Below, piece by piece: positions 40,034-48,581 of a stretch of 64,000 nt of DNA. The position numbers and the translations under genes were made by a program. Every line of letters starts with the position of its first letter. Within the stretch, counting starts at the first letter, position 1. The DNA is taken from positions 124,001-188,000 of the forward strand of contig NZ_FOCV01000011.1 of NCBI RefSeq assembly GCF_900110205.1, given 5' to 3'. The DNA is from Rhizobium tibeticum (GTDB lineage Bacteria > Pseudomonadota > Alphaproteobacteria > Rhizobiales > Rhizobiaceae). The notes under the pieces were generated by a model. The model had not been told where the DNA came from. It saw only the letters and a list, made by a program, of their open reading frames with translations, and did not search any database.

Positions 40034-40857
40034 CGTCTCGGTCCAGCGTCACATCCCTGCGCGGCGGAGCGATCGACGCCATCCGCACAACCGATATCGA
40101 TGAGAAGACCACGCTTGCCCAGGAGACTGCTAAACGTTGGTTCCGTCGCACGCTGTCACTGCGTTCGCCGCTTGATGCGCCGCTGCCCGAGAGGCCGGGC
40201 CGTCCGGATAAGCCAGAGCTGATCGCGCCGACGCAGGTCGAAAAGCGTTCCTTGCATACGGTCAAGGGGCGCATCGCGCTGCTGCATGCCATCGCCCATA
40301 TCGAACTCAACGCTGTCGACTTAGCGCTTGATATCGTTGCCCGATTCGCCACCGAGCCAGTGCCGAACTCCTTCTTCGACGGGTGGATGCAGGTAGCCTT
40401 CGAGGAGGCGAAACATTTCCGCATGGTGCGCGCCCGCCTGAGAGACCTCGACGCAGACTATGGTGACCTGCCCGCGCACGACGGCCTGTGGCAGGCGGCG
40501 CACTCGACGAGAAATAACCTGACGGCGCGGCTTGCGGTCGTCCCGCTCATCCTTGAGGCCCGCGGGCTCGACGTCACGCCGTCGCTGCAGGCCAAAATGC
40601 GCGAATCCGGCGATCTGGAGAGCGCAGCCGTCCTTGATGTCATTTACAACGACGAGAAAGGTCACGTTGCGATCGGCGCCAAATGGTTCCGCTTCCTCTG
40701 CTCCAGGGAAAAACGGGATCCTGCACGGACATTCCACGAATTGGTGCGCGCCAATTTCCGCGGTCCGTTGAAGCCTCCCTTCAACGACATCGCGCGGGCC
40801 GAAGCGGGCCTGACGCCGTCCTTCTACCGGTCGCTGATATCGACGAGCAACGCCTGA
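40030..40857 (+). CDS. Ferritin-like domain protein (DUF455)
   Basis: 275 residues. The pattern HAIAHIELNAVDLALDIVARF, AFEEAKHFRMV and VIYNDEKGHVAIGAKW supplies the Glu/His ligand sets of a four-helix ferritin-like fold, as in DUF455 proteins. A di-iron centre is probable; the function is unknown, with oxygen or peroxide handling a reasonable idea. The ATG overlaps the bcp stop (ATGA), which makes translational coupling to the peroxidase very likely. Confidence 0.85.
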   Translation: MTSRSSVTSLRGGAIDAIRTTDIDEKTTLAQETAKRWFRRTLSLRSPLDAPLPERPGRPDKPELIAPTQVEKRSLHTVKGRIALLHAIAHIELNAVDLALDIVARFATEPVPNSFFDGWMQVAFEEAKHFRMVRARLRDLDADYGDLPAHDGLWQAAHSTRNNLTARLAVVPLILEARGLDVTPSLQAKMRESGDLESAAVLDVIYNDEKGHVAIGAKWFRFLCSREKRDPARTFHELVRANFRGPLKPPFNDIARAEAGLTPSFYRSLISTSNA

Positions 40858-40954
40858 TCCGATAGCGACAGCCATGCTGACCTAAGTAAATATTAACCAT
40901 AATGGTGCGTAATCGTGGCAATTGGGGCATCGGCCGTCAATTGGGAGATTTTCC

Positions 40955-42253
40955 GTGACGCATGCACAGCATAGCCGCGTATTCGGTCAGCGAAAACAAG
41001 AGCATATACTGATCTTAGCGAGCGGCGACCGGATCCGTCACCTGACTGTCAAGCCGTGGATGGCAGCACTCGGTTTCTGTTTCGTCGGCGTCTTTGCGAT
41101 CGGCTATCTGCTAGCGACGTCCTATCTAGTGCTGCGTGACGACCTGATCGGCGCGGCGATGGCCAGACAGGCGCGCATGCAGCATGACTATGAAGACCGC
41201 ATCGCCGCTTTGCGCGCCCAGGTGGACCGCGTTACGTCGCGTCAATTGCTCGATCAGCAAGTTGTCGAAGACAAGGTCGACAAGCTGATGGAGCAGCAAC
41301 TGGCGCTTACCTCGCGCCACGGTAAGCTGGGCTCGCTTCTCGATCGCGCCGAGAATTCTGGACTGGGCGGCAAGGAGACGACACCGGTGCAGTCCTACGC
41401 TCCCGAATCAAAAGACAAGCATGCCTCGCTTTCCGGTGCAGTTCAGGCAATCGAAGATCAGCTCGCGGGGGCTGACGCACCGGAAGACGTGGCCTCCGAC
41501 GACGCTACCCTCGCTGACGTGCCAGCACATGAAACGGTTGGCGACCGCGCCGACCGTGTTTTCTCCAAGGTGACGCTGTCGTTGAAGGACATCGAGCAGA
41601 AGCAGCGCAATCGCATCGCGCAATTGACAAGCGACGCGGGCGGAACCGCCAATGCCATATCGAAGGTCCTGACACGTTTCCGCATTTCGGTGCCGGCCGA
41701 GCGCGTGAAGGAGGATGACAGCGCAGTCGGTGGACCGTATGTCGAGCCTGAAAGCGCGGATGATTTCGATACCTCGCTTTCGCAGCTTGACGATGCCCTC
41801 ACCCGCCTGGAGGCGGTGCGGAGCACGGCGGAATCGTTGCCGTTCCAGAACCCGGCCATTGGCAAGGAGATCACCAGCTCGTTCGGGAACAGGCGCGATC
41901 CGTTCCTCGGGCGCCTGGCACTGCACTCCGGCATCGATTTCCGTTTTGCGCCCGGCGAGAAGGTTCGCCCGACAGCGCCCGGCAAGGTGATCGCGGCAGG
42001 CTGGACAGGTGGCTACGGCAACATGGTCGAGGTGGATCATGGCAACGGTATTTCTACGCGCTACGGCCATATGTCGGAAATTCTCGTGACGGTCGGCGAC
42101 AAGGTAGACCGCACTGACGTGATTGGCCTTGCGGGCAGCACGGGCCGATCCACCGGTACGCATTTACACTACGAGGTCCGCCAGGATGGTCGTGCCGTTG
42201 ACCCCATTTATTTCATGAACGCGGGCTTGAAGCTTGCCAGTTACATGAAGTAA
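40955..42253 (+). CDS. M23-family murein endopeptidase with membrane anchor
   Basis: 432 residues from a GTG at 40955 preceded by GGGAG. One N-terminal membrane helix (MAALGFCFVGVFAIGYLLAT, residues about 35-57) is followed by coiled coils (residues about 80-130 and 190-290), then the LytM/M23 domain. LHSGIDFRF and HLHYEVRQ provide the H-x3-D and HxH zinc ligands, so the enzyme appears active. It would act in the periplasm on peptidoglycan crosslinks, probably in growth or division. It stands alone between the ferritin-like gene and the helicase. Confidence 0.9.
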   Translation: MTHAQHSRVFGQRKQEHILILASGDRIRHLTVKPWMAALGFCFVGVFAIGYLLATSYLVLRDDLIGAAMARQARMQHDYEDRIAALRAQVDRVTSRQLLDQQVVEDKVDKLMEQQLALTSRHGKLGSLLDRAENSGLGGKETTPVQSYAPESKDKHASLSGAVQAIEDQLAGADAPEDVASDDATLADVPAHETVGDRADRVFSKVTLSLKDIEQKQRNRIAQLTSDAGGTANAISKVLTRFRISVPAERVKEDDSAVGGPYVEPESADDFDTSLSQLDDALTRLEAVRSTAESLPFQNPAIGKEITSSFGNRRDPFLGRLALHSGIDFRFAPGEKVRPTAPGKVIAAGWTGGYGNMVEVDHGNGISTRYGHMSEILVTVGDKVDRTDVIGLAGSTGRSTGTHLHYEVRQDGRAVDPIYFMNAGLKLASYMK

Positions 42254-42307
42254 CTACGGGTACTAACCACCTCTTTACCTCTGCACTGGTCGCAAAGCCT
42301 GTATTCC

Positions 42308-42336
42308 TTGACTTAAGGACAGTTTCGGCTTATGTC
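42308..42336 (+). promoter_or_regulatory. Candidate promoter of the DEAD-box helicase gene
   Basis: TTGACT (42308) and TATGTC (42331) are separated by 17 bp, a good sigma-70-type spacing, giving a predicted transcription start near 42343. This leaves about 65 nt of leader before the preferred start at 42411, consistent with cold-regulated helicase genes that often have long leaders. Confidence 0.5.
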
Positions 42337-42410
42337 GCGCTGCATTGCGGCATGCAATCACGCCGACTCAATCAGAGTACGGCCGAACCGGAACGGAAAC
42401 AGTTTTCCCT

Positions 42411-43898
42411 TTGACGACATTTGCTGATCTTGGCTTGAGCCAAAAAGTGCTTTCCGCTGTCACCGACGCGGGCTACACGGTGCCAACCCCTATCCAGGCT
42501 GGCGCCATTCCCTTTGCGCTGGAACGCCGCGATATTTGTGGCATTGCGCAAACGGGAACGGGCAAGACGGCGTCCTTCGTCTTGCCGATGCTGTCGCTGC
42601 TAGAAAAGGGCCGTGCCCGCGCCCGCATGCCGCGCACGCTGATCCTCGAGCCGACCCGCGAGTTGGCTGCGCAGGTCGCGGAGAATTTCGAAAAGTACGG
42701 CAAAAATCACCGGTTGAATGTCGCGCTGCTAATCGGCGGCGTCTCCTTCGAAGATCAGGATCGCAAGCTTGAGCGCGGTGCCGATGTTCTGATCTGCACG
42801 CCCGGCCGCCTGCTCGACCACTTCGAGCGCGGCAAGCTCTTGATGAGCGGCGTTGAGATTCTCGTCATCGACGAAGCCGACCGCATGCTCGACATGGGTT
42901 TCATTCCCGATATCGAGCGTATCGCCAAGCTCATTCCGTTCACCCGCCAGACGCTGTTCTTCTCGGCAACCATGCCGCCTGAGATTCAGAAGCTCGCCGA
43001 TCGCTTCCTGCAGAATCCGGAACGCATCGAAGTCGCCAAGCCGGCATCGACGGCAAAGACGGTAACGCAACGCTTCGTCGCCTCGCATGGCAAGGATTAC
43101 GAGAAGCGCGCCGTTTTGCGCGACCTCGTCAAAGCGCAGACCGATCTCAAGAACGCGATCATCTTCTGCAACCGCAAGAAGGACGTTTCCGAGCTCTTCC
43201 GTTCTCTGGACCGTCACGGCTTTTCTGCCGGCGCTCTGCACGGTGACATGGATCAGCGCTCGCGCATGGCCATGCTGCAGAACTTCAAGGATGGCAACCT
43301 CCAGCTTCTCGTGGCTTCCGATGTCGCCGCCCGCGGTCTCGACATTCCTGACGTCAGCCACGTATTCAACTTCGATGTTCCGATCCATTCGGAGGATTAT
43401 GTGCATCGCATTGGCCGCACCGGCCGCGCAGGCCGTTCCGGCGCTGCATTCACCATCGTCACCCGCCACGACCAGAAACATGCCGACGCGATCGAAAAGC
43501 TGATCGGCGAAAAAGTTGAGTGGTTGAGCGGCGACCTTTCCGCCTTGCCCCCTCCCGAACCCAGCCGCGACGACAATCGCTCGCGCCGCAAGGGTCGAGA
43601 CAAGGACCGTGGTCGCGCCAAGGGCCGTGGAGGTCATAAATCTGATATCGCCGTCGCAGATAATGACGTCGAGACGATGGAAACAGCAGCACCAGCAAAG
43701 GTCGAAAGCGTGAAGCAAGAGCGCAAAGCAGAACAACACAAGCCGCAACACAACACGCGCGCCGCTCGTCCTTACCCGGCAAACGATGACAATCGCGATC
43801 GCCGCCGGTACCGGGACCACGACGACGGCCCGACGCCTGTCGGCTTTGGCGATGAGATTCCAGCCTTCATGCTGATCACGGCCAACGCCAAGATCTGA
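42411..43898 (+). CDS. DEAD-box ATP-dependent RNA helicase
   Basis: About 495 residues. The helicase motifs are complete: Q-motif with PTPIQAGAIP, motif I AQTGTGKT, DEAD-box VIDEADRMLD, SAT in FFSATMP, and HRIGRTGRAGR in the second domain. The C-terminal tail of about 110 residues is basic and low-complexity, as in RhlE/DeaD enzymes that act on rRNA or cold-shock mRNA. The start is uncertain: the TTG at 42411 gives the family-typical opening TTFADLGLS, while a TTG at 42345 would leave almost no leader after the candidate promoter. Confidence 0.9.
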   Translation: MTTFADLGLSQKVLSAVTDAGYTVPTPIQAGAIPFALERRDICGIAQTGTGKTASFVLPMLSLLEKGRARARMPRTLILEPTRELAAQVAENFEKYGKNHRLNVALLIGGVSFEDQDRKLERGADVLICTPGRLLDHFERGKLLMSGVEILVIDEADRMLDMGFIPDIERIAKLIPFTRQTLFFSATMPPEIQKLADRFLQNPERIEVAKPASTAKTVTQRFVASHGKDYEKRAVLRDLVKAQTDLKNAIIFCNRKKDVSELFRSLDRHGFSAGALHGDMDQRSRMAMLQNFKDGNLQLLVASDVAARGLDIPDVSHVFNFDVPIHSEDYVHRIGRTGRAGRSGAAFTIVTRHDQKHADAIEKLIGEKVEWLSGDLSALPPPEPSRDDNRSRRKGRDKDRGRAKGRGGHKSDIAVADNDVETMETAAPAKVESVKQERKAEQHKPQHNTRAARPYPANDDNRDRRRYRDHDDGPTPVGFGDEIPAFMLITANAKI

Positions 43899-43904
43899 CG
43901 AACC

Positions 43905-44327
43905 ATGGGTACGCCGGGCATCGATTTTCCGGGCCTTGGCGTTGGCCTGGTGATTTTGCGTGACCGCAAGATCCTGCTCTACAAGCGCATGCGCGCCCCT
44001 GAGGCCGGCCACTGGAGTATTGTGGGCGGCAAGGTGGATCATATGGAGCCAGCCGATCAGGCGGCGCGACGCGAAGCGGAAGAGGAAACCGGCCTATCGA
44101 TCGGCCGCGTCAGTCTTCTCGGCCCTGCCGAACTTATCAGCAAGGCGGACGAACAGCACTGGATCTCCCTGCTCTATATAGCGTCCGAGTTTGACGGCGA
44201 ACCGAAGCTCACCGAGCCGGACAAACTCTCGGACTTCGGCTGGTTCAGCCGTTGCGAACTCCCGCAGCCGCTTTCCGCCTTTGCGGCGGCAGCGATGGAG
44301 CGGCTGAAGGCCGACGAACTGCTCTAA
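43905..44327 (+). CDS. Nudix hydrolase
   Basis: 140 residues. The Nudix box GGKVDHMEPADQAARREAEEETGL is visible (positions about 42-65) with the REAEEE metal site, and VILRDRKILLYKRMRAPEAG is the usual lead-in strand. Such enzymes hydrolyse nucleoside diphosphates linked to another moiety; the substrate cannot be assigned. It starts seven bases after the helicase stop, so the two are probably co-transcribed. It converges with the TfoX-like gene, leaving only a few bases between them. Confidence 0.88.
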   Translation: MGTPGIDFPGLGVGLVILRDRKILLYKRMRAPEAGHWSIVGGKVDHMEPADQAARREAEEETGLSIGRVSLLGPAELISKADEQHWISLLYIASEFDGEPKLTEPDKLSDFGWFSRCELPQPLSAFAAAAMERLKADELL

Positions 44328-44330
44328 GGA

Positions 44331-44648
44331 TCATTCCGCCCGGAGCGCGGCCTCGTAGGCAAGCCGCACCCATCGTGCCATGACATCAGGGTCATCATAG
44401 GCATCGTCCGGGATCGACCAGTACGGCATCTTCACTGGACTTCCCTTCTTGCCTTCATAGGTCCATTGTGTCGCCCCAGCCGCGGCGAATTCGGATGCAC
44501 TCCGCTCGTCGGCCTTCAGCAACATCTCGCCGCGCACTTCGACCGCCACGATCCGGCCCATGTGGTAAATGCCCTTGCCACCAAACATGCGCTTGATGGT
44601 GACGGGACCAAGGCCCTGAAACATTTCTTCGATCGCCGCCGCATCCAT
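44331..44648 (-). CDS. TfoX/Sxy N-terminal-domain protein
   Basis: 105 residues. IKRMFGGKGIYHMGRIVAVEV is the TfoX N-terminal signature, and the rest (LLKADERSASEFAAAGATQW and KMPYWSIPDDAYDD) fits the single-domain TfoX-like family. Full TfoX regulates competence in gamma-proteobacteria; short alphaproteobacterial members lack the C-terminal domain and their role is unknown. It lies 5 bp upstream of the mobA-like gene region on the same strand. Confidence 0.85.
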   Translation of the reverse strand: MDAAAIEEMFQGLGPVTIKRMFGGKGIYHMGRIVAVEVRGEMLLKADERSASEFAAAGATQWTYEGKKGSPVKMPYWSIPDDAYDDPDVMARWVRLAYEAALRAE

Positions 44649-44653
44649 TGCCC

Positions 44654-46289
44654 TTATCCCTTCAAAATGCCGCCTGCCGCGATGACGGCCTCCGGCGTAT
44701 CCACGTCCAAATGTGCGGAATCGCCAATATCGATGTCTACCACAGGCACGCCCGATGTCTCGATGATATGCCGCGCCCCGACGTCACCCTCCAGCCTCAT
44801 AACCTCATCAAACAGCGATTTCGGCATGATCACGGGATTGCCGCGCTTGCCGCGCGACACGGCACGGATGATCGACTGGCCGTTGGATCGCCGGAACGCT
44901 GCGATCAGTCGATCGAGATCGCCGCTGGAAACGCCCGGCATATCGGCCAACATGACCAGAATACCATCCGCATCCCGCGCTTGCTCGACGGAAAATCCTG
45001 TCGAGAGCGACGAGGCAATGCCCGAGGCGTAGTCAGGATTGTGAACGGTCATTGCATTCAGCCCGGACAGCGCCGCTTCGATGTCGTTTTTGCGATGCCC
45101 CGTCACGACGACGACCGACGACGACCGACTACCGATCGCCGTCATCACCGATCGCCGGACGAGCGGCACACCGTCAAACTCCGCGAGCAGCTTATGTGGA
45201 CCGCGCTTGCCCATCCGTCTGGCTTTGCCGGCGGCAAGAACGACGGTCAAGACGTTATCCGCGGGGGCCAATCGCGGCTCCGGTTCGCGAAGGCTTGGCC
45301 GCGCTTGGATTTCCATCAGAAGACCTCCGACACCCATGCCGCTGATCTCGAGTGCACTTGGCTCTTCACCCACCAGGATCCGATCGAGCACCCAGTCGAA
45401 GCCATTCTCCTTGGGGCTGCGCGCACATCCCGGCGCCCCAATCACCGGGATATTGCCGATGCGGCCGAGAACGAGCAAGTTACCGGGATCGACAGGCATG
45501 CCGACCTGCACGACCTCGCCCCCAGCCTGCCGAATGGCCTCGGGAATCACGTCCTCCGCATCGATCACGGCAGACGCACCGAAAAGGATAATCATTTTCG
45601 GTGCTACGTCGGGCTGCCGCGATGCGTCTCTGAGCGCCTCTGCAACCGGCTCCGCACGGTGAGCGACCCTTGCCTCCCTGACGAGTTGGCTACCGGATAC
45701 GATGAGCCGGCGAGAAAGAACGCGCGCCGTCTTGTCCGTCACCGCAGGCTTCAGAGACGGCAGCTGCGTCGCAATCAATGACACTGACCTGCCGGCGAAA
45801 GGTTTCACCTCGAAAGCGGACGTCGCCCGCAGCACTTCGCATGCCCTGTCCAGTTTCTCGCCCGAAACCGCGAGTGGAATGATCTTGAATGTTGCGACCA
45901 TGTCGCCGTTCCGGACAGGCACATGGTCGTTGAGGCAGGCGAGCGTTATGCCGGGATCGACCCTGTTCAGGCGATCGACGACACTTCGGCTTGCGACGAA
46001 CAGCCCGTCGACCGTGGAATATACATTCACGCGCCCCGTGGACGCTTCCGAGAAGCGCAGGTGGTCGGGAGCGACGGCCTTGCGCAAGCCGTCCCGCCGC
46101 GTCATCTTCACCCACGTCCCCCGCCTCGATGCGCGCTGCAATGACATGCTCTATACCCTCGCCGCGCAGTCTGACGATGTCACCCGCGTCGATCCTGTGC
46201 CCTTTGGGCAGGCTGCCGCCTGCAAGCTTCACCGCATGCGCGAGGACCACGCCTTCGGCGACGTCGATGGAAAACGACCCGAACTTCAT
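44654..46289 (-). pseudogene. Molybdopterin-binding/MobA-like nucleotidyltransferase with a frameshift
   Basis: The N-terminus MKFGSFSIDVAEGVVLAHAV (start 46289) continues to ARIEAGDVGEDDAA, then the frame shifts by one near 46085-46105 and the same protein goes on as GLRKAVAPDHLRFSEAS. The first half is a MoeA-like molybdopterin-binding domain; the C-terminal half, VVLAAGKARRMGKRGPHKLL with LADMPGV, is a MobA-like nucleotidyltransferase. Removing one base gives about 544 residues, the expected size. It is the last gene of the cox maturation cluster. It is either a pseudogene or a sequencing error. Confidence 0.8.
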
Positions 46290-46990
46290 TTCTTGTCACC
46301 GGTGGGTGATATCTCGCGGGTCCGCAGGGTCTGGACGATCTCCGCGAGAATGGCGACCGCGATTTCTGCCGGGCTCGCCGCACCGATATTGAGGCCGATG
46401 GGTGCACTGATCCTGGCGAGCGCGGCATCGTCCACACCGTCGGCGCGCAACCGCTCCAGGCGCGTCGCGTGCGTCTTGCGGCTGCCGAGTGCACCGACGT
46501 AGAAACAACCGATCCGCAACGCTTCCGTGATCGGGAAATCGTCGATCTTCGGGTCATGCGTAACCGCGACGAGCGCCGTATAGGCATCCAGCGGACGATC
46601 ATTGAGCACGTCCACCGGCCACTCCGCCGTCAGATCGATGCCGAGGAATCGCTCTGGCGTGGCGAAAGCCGTGCGCGGATCGATGATGCGGACATCGAAG
46701 CCCGCAAGAGATGCCATCTGCGCCAGGACTTGGCTGATGTGAACGGCACCGACGATCACGATATGGGCCGGCGGCAGATGCACGTTCAGAAAGTACCGAT
46801 GCCCATCGACCTCGATCGACGTCGATTTGCCCGAGCGAAAAGCAGCTTCAACGGCAGGCACCAACCACGGCTGCACGGAATCTCCCTCGATGACGACGCT
46901 ATCGCTGCCGTTCTCAAGATCGGTCAGCAATATGGCTCCCCTGCGAGCCCGGCGAGCATCATTGAGCCGCGCAAGATTTGCGGCATCCAT
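46286..46990 (-). CDS. XdhC-family protein, Rossmann-domain part
   Basis: 234 residues. HIVIVGAVHISQVLAQMASL and VRIIDPRTAFATPERF form the Rossmann fold of the XdhC C-terminal domain, and YVGALGSRKTHATRLERL is a conserved block. XdhC proteins bind and sulfurate the molybdenum cofactor before its insertion into xanthine dehydrogenase-type enzymes. The ATG overlaps the upstream short XdhC gene by one base, and the stop overlaps the MobA-like gene by four. In many bacteria the two XdhC parts are a single protein; here they are split. Confidence 0.87.
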   Translation of the reverse strand: MDAANLARLNDARRARRGAILLTDLENGSDSVVIEGDSVQPWLVPAVEAAFRSGKSTSIEVDGHRYFLNVHLPPAHIVIVGAVHISQVLAQMASLAGFDVRIIDPRTAFATPERFLGIDLTAEWPVDVLNDRPLDAYTALVAVTHDPKIDDFPITEALRIGCFYVGALGSRKTHATRLERLRADGVDDAALARISAPIGLNIGAASPAEIAVAILAEIVQTLRTREISPTGDKK

Positions 46991-47319
46991 CAATCGAGCC
47001 TTTCGACATAGACGCGAATGCGGCCACCACAGGAAAGGCCGACGCGCCATGCGGTTTCATCCGCAACGCCGAACTCGAGCATCTTCGCCTGGCCGTCGGC
47101 GATCACGTCCAGAGCCTCGGCTATAACGGCACCTTCGACGCACCCTCCGGAGACGGACCCTTCGAAATTGCCATCACGATCGATCACCAGATGGCTCCCT
47201 GCCGGTCGCGGCGCCGAGCCCCACGTCTCGATCACCGTAGCGATGGCAACGTCTCGCCCGCCTTTCCGCCAGGCTTCTGCCGTCATCAACGGATCAAGGT
47301 CAAAAAATGTCCCTGTCAT
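46990..47319 (-). CDS. XdhC/CoxI-family N-terminal domain protein
   Basis: 109 residues. IATVIETWGSAPRPAGSHLVI and GSVSGGCVEGAVIAEAL are the conserved XdhC_CoxI signatures, with the cysteine of GGCVE. This is the N-terminal half of XdhC as a separate protein, comparable to CoxF. It works with the following Rossmann-domain protein in molybdenum cofactor delivery. The ATG overlaps the coxE stop by four bases. Confidence 0.87.
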   Translation of the reverse strand: MTGTFFDLDPLMTAEAWRKGGRDVAIATVIETWGSAPRPAGSHLVIDRDGNFEGSVSGGCVEGAVIAEALDVIADGQAKMLEFGVADETAWRVGLSCGGRIRVYVERLD

Positions 47320-48578
47320 GCGATGCCTTTCAATGTTCCGAGGTACCGGCGCGGGTCGTATGTGGTCGACCTGGTTGCGCCGAGTGCTTCTGCGAGATCG
47401 CTCAAGGATGATAGATTGTGAACCGGTCGGAATTCGTCAACGTGCGGCAGCATTGTGCGCACACCACGTGCTCGCGGCTCGAAGCCATCGAAGCGCAGCA
47501 GCGGATTGAGCCAGATCAGTCGCCGGCATGAGCGGTGCAGGCGGTCCATCTCGGCCGCGAGCAGCTCCGTGTCCTCGCGTTCCAGGCCGTCGGTGATAAG
47601 CAGCACCACCGCGCCCTGACCCAGCACGCGCCGGGCCCACAGGCGATTGAATTCCTTTAGCGTTTCACCGATCCGCGTTCCTCCCGACCAATCCTTTACC
47701 GCCGCGGCGCATTCATCCATCGCCTCGTCCGGGTCCTTGTGGCGCATCTGCCTGGTGACATTCGTGAGGCGCGTCCCGAATAGGAAGGTATGCACCCGCC
47801 GGCGCTTCTCGGTCAGCACATGCAGAAAATGCAGAAAGATGCGCGTGTACTGGCTCATCGAGCCGGAGATATCGGCGAGAACCACCAAGGGCGGCTGGAC
47901 CTCGCGGATCTCCCGGTACCGCGGAAGAATGAGTCCCGCCCCGTTGCGCAATGCCGCCCGCATGGTGGCGCGCGGATCGACGTGCGAATGAACATGCGAC
48001 GGCCGGAAGCGCCGAGTGCGCACCTTGTCCAGTGGCAACTGCAGTTTCGCGAGTGCCCTCTTGGCGACCGCAATCTCCATCGCTGACATTTGCGCAAAGT
48101 CCATCCGCCGGAAGACCTCGTTGCCCGACATGGTGAGGCGCGCATCGATCTCGATGTCGGGTTCATCCCGCAGCGGCTTGCTGTCCTTTTGTTCGCCAAG
48201 CAAGGCGTCCGCGGCGCGGCTCTCGCCCGGCTTCGCTTTCTCCCTTTCGCGCGTGTCCGGCGCCCGTGGTGACATCAACGCGATCATCTTCTCGACAAGG
48301 TCGCGCGAGCGCCAGAAGAGACGGAACGCCTCGTCGAAGACCGGCTTGTCCTCATGTCGCTTGACGAAGACGGACGAGAGTGCGGCGTGAAATTCTTCGC
48401 GCGATCCCATGCCGATTGCCGCGACCGCCTCGATGGCATCAACGATCGCCGTGGGCCCGATCTTCATACCGGCCTTTCGCAGTGCTCTGGCAAAGAAGAC
48501 GATATTGTCTGCAAATCGACCGGCGCCGACCGGAGGTGGCGGAACGACGATCCCATCTTGTCCGCTTGTCGGGTCCAT
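47316..48578 (-). CDS. coxE: CoxE-like VWA-domain protein
   Basis: 420 residues. The C-terminal half is a von Willebrand A domain with the metal site VLADISGSMSQY (DxSxS) and the TDG-type loop LLITDGLERED. The N-terminal half is helical and includes the FHAALSSVFVKRHEDKPVFDEAF block of CoxE. CoxE acts with the AAA+ protein CoxD in maturing the Mo-Cu centre of CO dehydrogenase in Oligotropha; related pairs serve other molybdenum hydroxylases. It starts three bases after the coxD stop. Confidence 0.88.
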   Translation of the reverse strand: MDPTSGQDGIVVPPPPVGAGRFADNIVFFARALRKAGMKIGPTAIVDAIEAVAAIGMGSREEFHAALSSVFVKRHEDKPVFDEAFRLFWRSRDLVEKMIALMSPRAPDTREREKAKPGESRAADALLGEQKDSKPLRDEPDIEIDARLTMSGNEVFRRMDFAQMSAMEIAVAKRALAKLQLPLDKVRTRRFRPSHVHSHVDPRATMRAALRNGAGLILPRYREIREVQPPLVVLADISGSMSQYTRIFLHFLHVLTEKRRRVHTFLFGTRLTNVTRQMRHKDPDEAMDECAAAVKDWSGGTRIGETLKEFNRLWARRVLGQGAVVLLITDGLEREDTELLAAEMDRLHRSCRRLIWLNPLLRFDGFEPRARGVRTMLPHVDEFRPVHNLSSLSDLAEALGATRSTTYDPRRYLGTLKGIA

Positions 48579-48581
48579 GCG

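Noticed and set aside
42729..44042. A 437-codon reverse open frame across the DEAD-box helicase.
   Set aside because: It overlaps all helicase motifs on the forward strand and shows no domain of its own.
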